64,000 bases of DNA. Origin: Bin55 sp963664665. GTDB lineage: Bacteria; Pseudomonadota; Gammaproteobacteria; Pseudomonadales; Azotimanducaceae. Of this stretch, positions 63,623-64,000 are shown piece by piece. The translations under genes and the position numbers were made by a program. The stretch covers positions 310,001 to 374,000 of the forward strand of contig CAXXMH010000008.1 of the NCBI GenBank assembly GCA_963664665.2. Reading direction: 5' to 3'. Numbering within the stretch: the first letter of the stretch is position 1; every line of letters starts with the position of its first letter. The notes below the pieces were generated by a model. That model was not told the origin of the DNA and ran no database searches. It saw only the letters and a program-made list of their open reading frames with translations.

Positions 63623-64000
63623 TCAGACTCCGAGTCCGAACCAGAAAATCAACATGTGCAAAACCGCTACGACAAGCGCACCCGCGACGATGTCATCCAG
63701 AATGACGCCGACCGCGCCGCCGAATTTCCTTTCAGCCCAACCCACCGGGTCTGGTTTGAGGATGTCCAAAGCGCGGAACGCGATAAATGCCGCTAATGCA
63801 ATCCACCAAGTTTTGGGAACGGCGATCAACGCTACCCATTGTCCTAACACCTCGTCGATTGTGATCGCGCCATCGTCCCCAACACCTTGTTTGTGCATGG
63901 TGGCTGCCACGCAATAAAGCGCAAGTGCTCCAACCATGATGACGATCCCGGCTTGATAGAAACCACGAAGCTCGCTAAGCCAGATCCACCAAATCAAGAC
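63623..64000 (-). CDS. pgpA: Phosphatidylglycerophosphatase A (partial)
   Basis: Dephosphorylates phosphatidylglycerol phosphate. The C-terminal 125 or so residues are visible; the N-terminus lies beyond the window's last base. Motifs DDGAITIDEVLGQW (acidic site), RALDILKPDPVGWAERK and GVILDDIVAGALV are typical of PgpA. At least two TM segments are visible. Apparent start codon at 63997 (TTG) is only an internal codon. Confidence 0.88.
   Translation of the reverse strand, partial: VLIWWIWLSELRGFYQAGIVIMVGALALYCVAATMHKQGVGDDGAITIDEVLGQWVALIAVPKTWWIALAAFIAFRALDILKPDPVGWAERKFGGAVGVILDDIVAGALVVAVLHMLIFWFGLGV

Overview
The window is a chromosomal segment of a gammaproteobacterium, probably free-living. 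It carries a near-complete version of the gene block known from Pseudomonas and relatives. Reading along the minus strand the order is hrcA-grpE-dnaK-dnaJ-dapB, carA-carB-greA, ftsH-glmM-tpiA-secG, tRNA-Leu(GAG), tRNA-fMet, then rimP-nusA-infB. The divergent recN-bamE and the rnfH-ratA/smpB neighbourhood flank it. Supporting signs are a tmRNA with tag ANDDNYALAA, sigma-32-type promoters before grpE and dnaK, and a TonB-dependent heme receptor behind a Fur box. The species cannot be named from the sequence.

Layout. 1-3924: infB (partial), nusA, rimP. 4362-16533: an accessory block lying between rimP and tRNA-fMet, which are normally neighbours. It holds a Fur-controlled heme-uptake operon (outer-membrane receptor, periplasmic binding protein, permease, ATPase, IsdG-like heme monooxygenase), a phosphotransferase, an SRPBCC protein and a DUF1971 protein. 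The receptor gene is split by a nested mobile element: an IS1182-like element (4-bp target duplication) whose own transposase is split by an IS21-family element (8-bp duplication). 16577-34788: the conserved housekeeping block. 34936-47455: mixed metabolism, including a CoA-transferase, a sodium symporter, smpB, a bactofilin, an ATM1-type ABC exporter, dehydrogenases, a SprT-like protease and a CmcJ-like oxygenase. A TnpB-type relic lies at about 40.4-40.7 kb. 47460-50451: three genes matching the order sqdB-sqdD-sqdC, for the sulfolipid SQDG. 50742-52199: a beta-propeller hydrolase-like protein. 52405-52759: tmRNA. 52913-56122: a SulP anion transporter gene broken by an IS110/IS1111-type element and also by a frameshift. 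56363-64000: a frameshifted small gene, ispA, xseB, a SOUL protein, an acyltransferase, a DUF1295 protein, a secreted phosphoesterase, a DUF932 protein and pgpA (partial).

How the parts fit. The left and middle blocks are core information-processing, chaperone and envelope genes. The accessory genes concern iron/heme, anions and membrane lipids. Three insertion sequences, visibly richer in GC than their surroundings, have broken two transport genes (heme receptor and SulP). Because the receptor is first in its operon, the insertion probably also affects hmuTUV expression. Both IS copies in the heme locus keep perfect target duplications, so the uninterrupted reading frames can be rebuilt exactly.

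The most notable points are the heme island inside a conserved operon junction, the sqdBDC-like sulfolipid cluster in a gammaproteobacterial context, the TnpB C-terminal/omega-RNA-like relic, the IS1111-type non-coding end that could encode a guide RNA, and the U1-A72 pair in the initiator tRNA.
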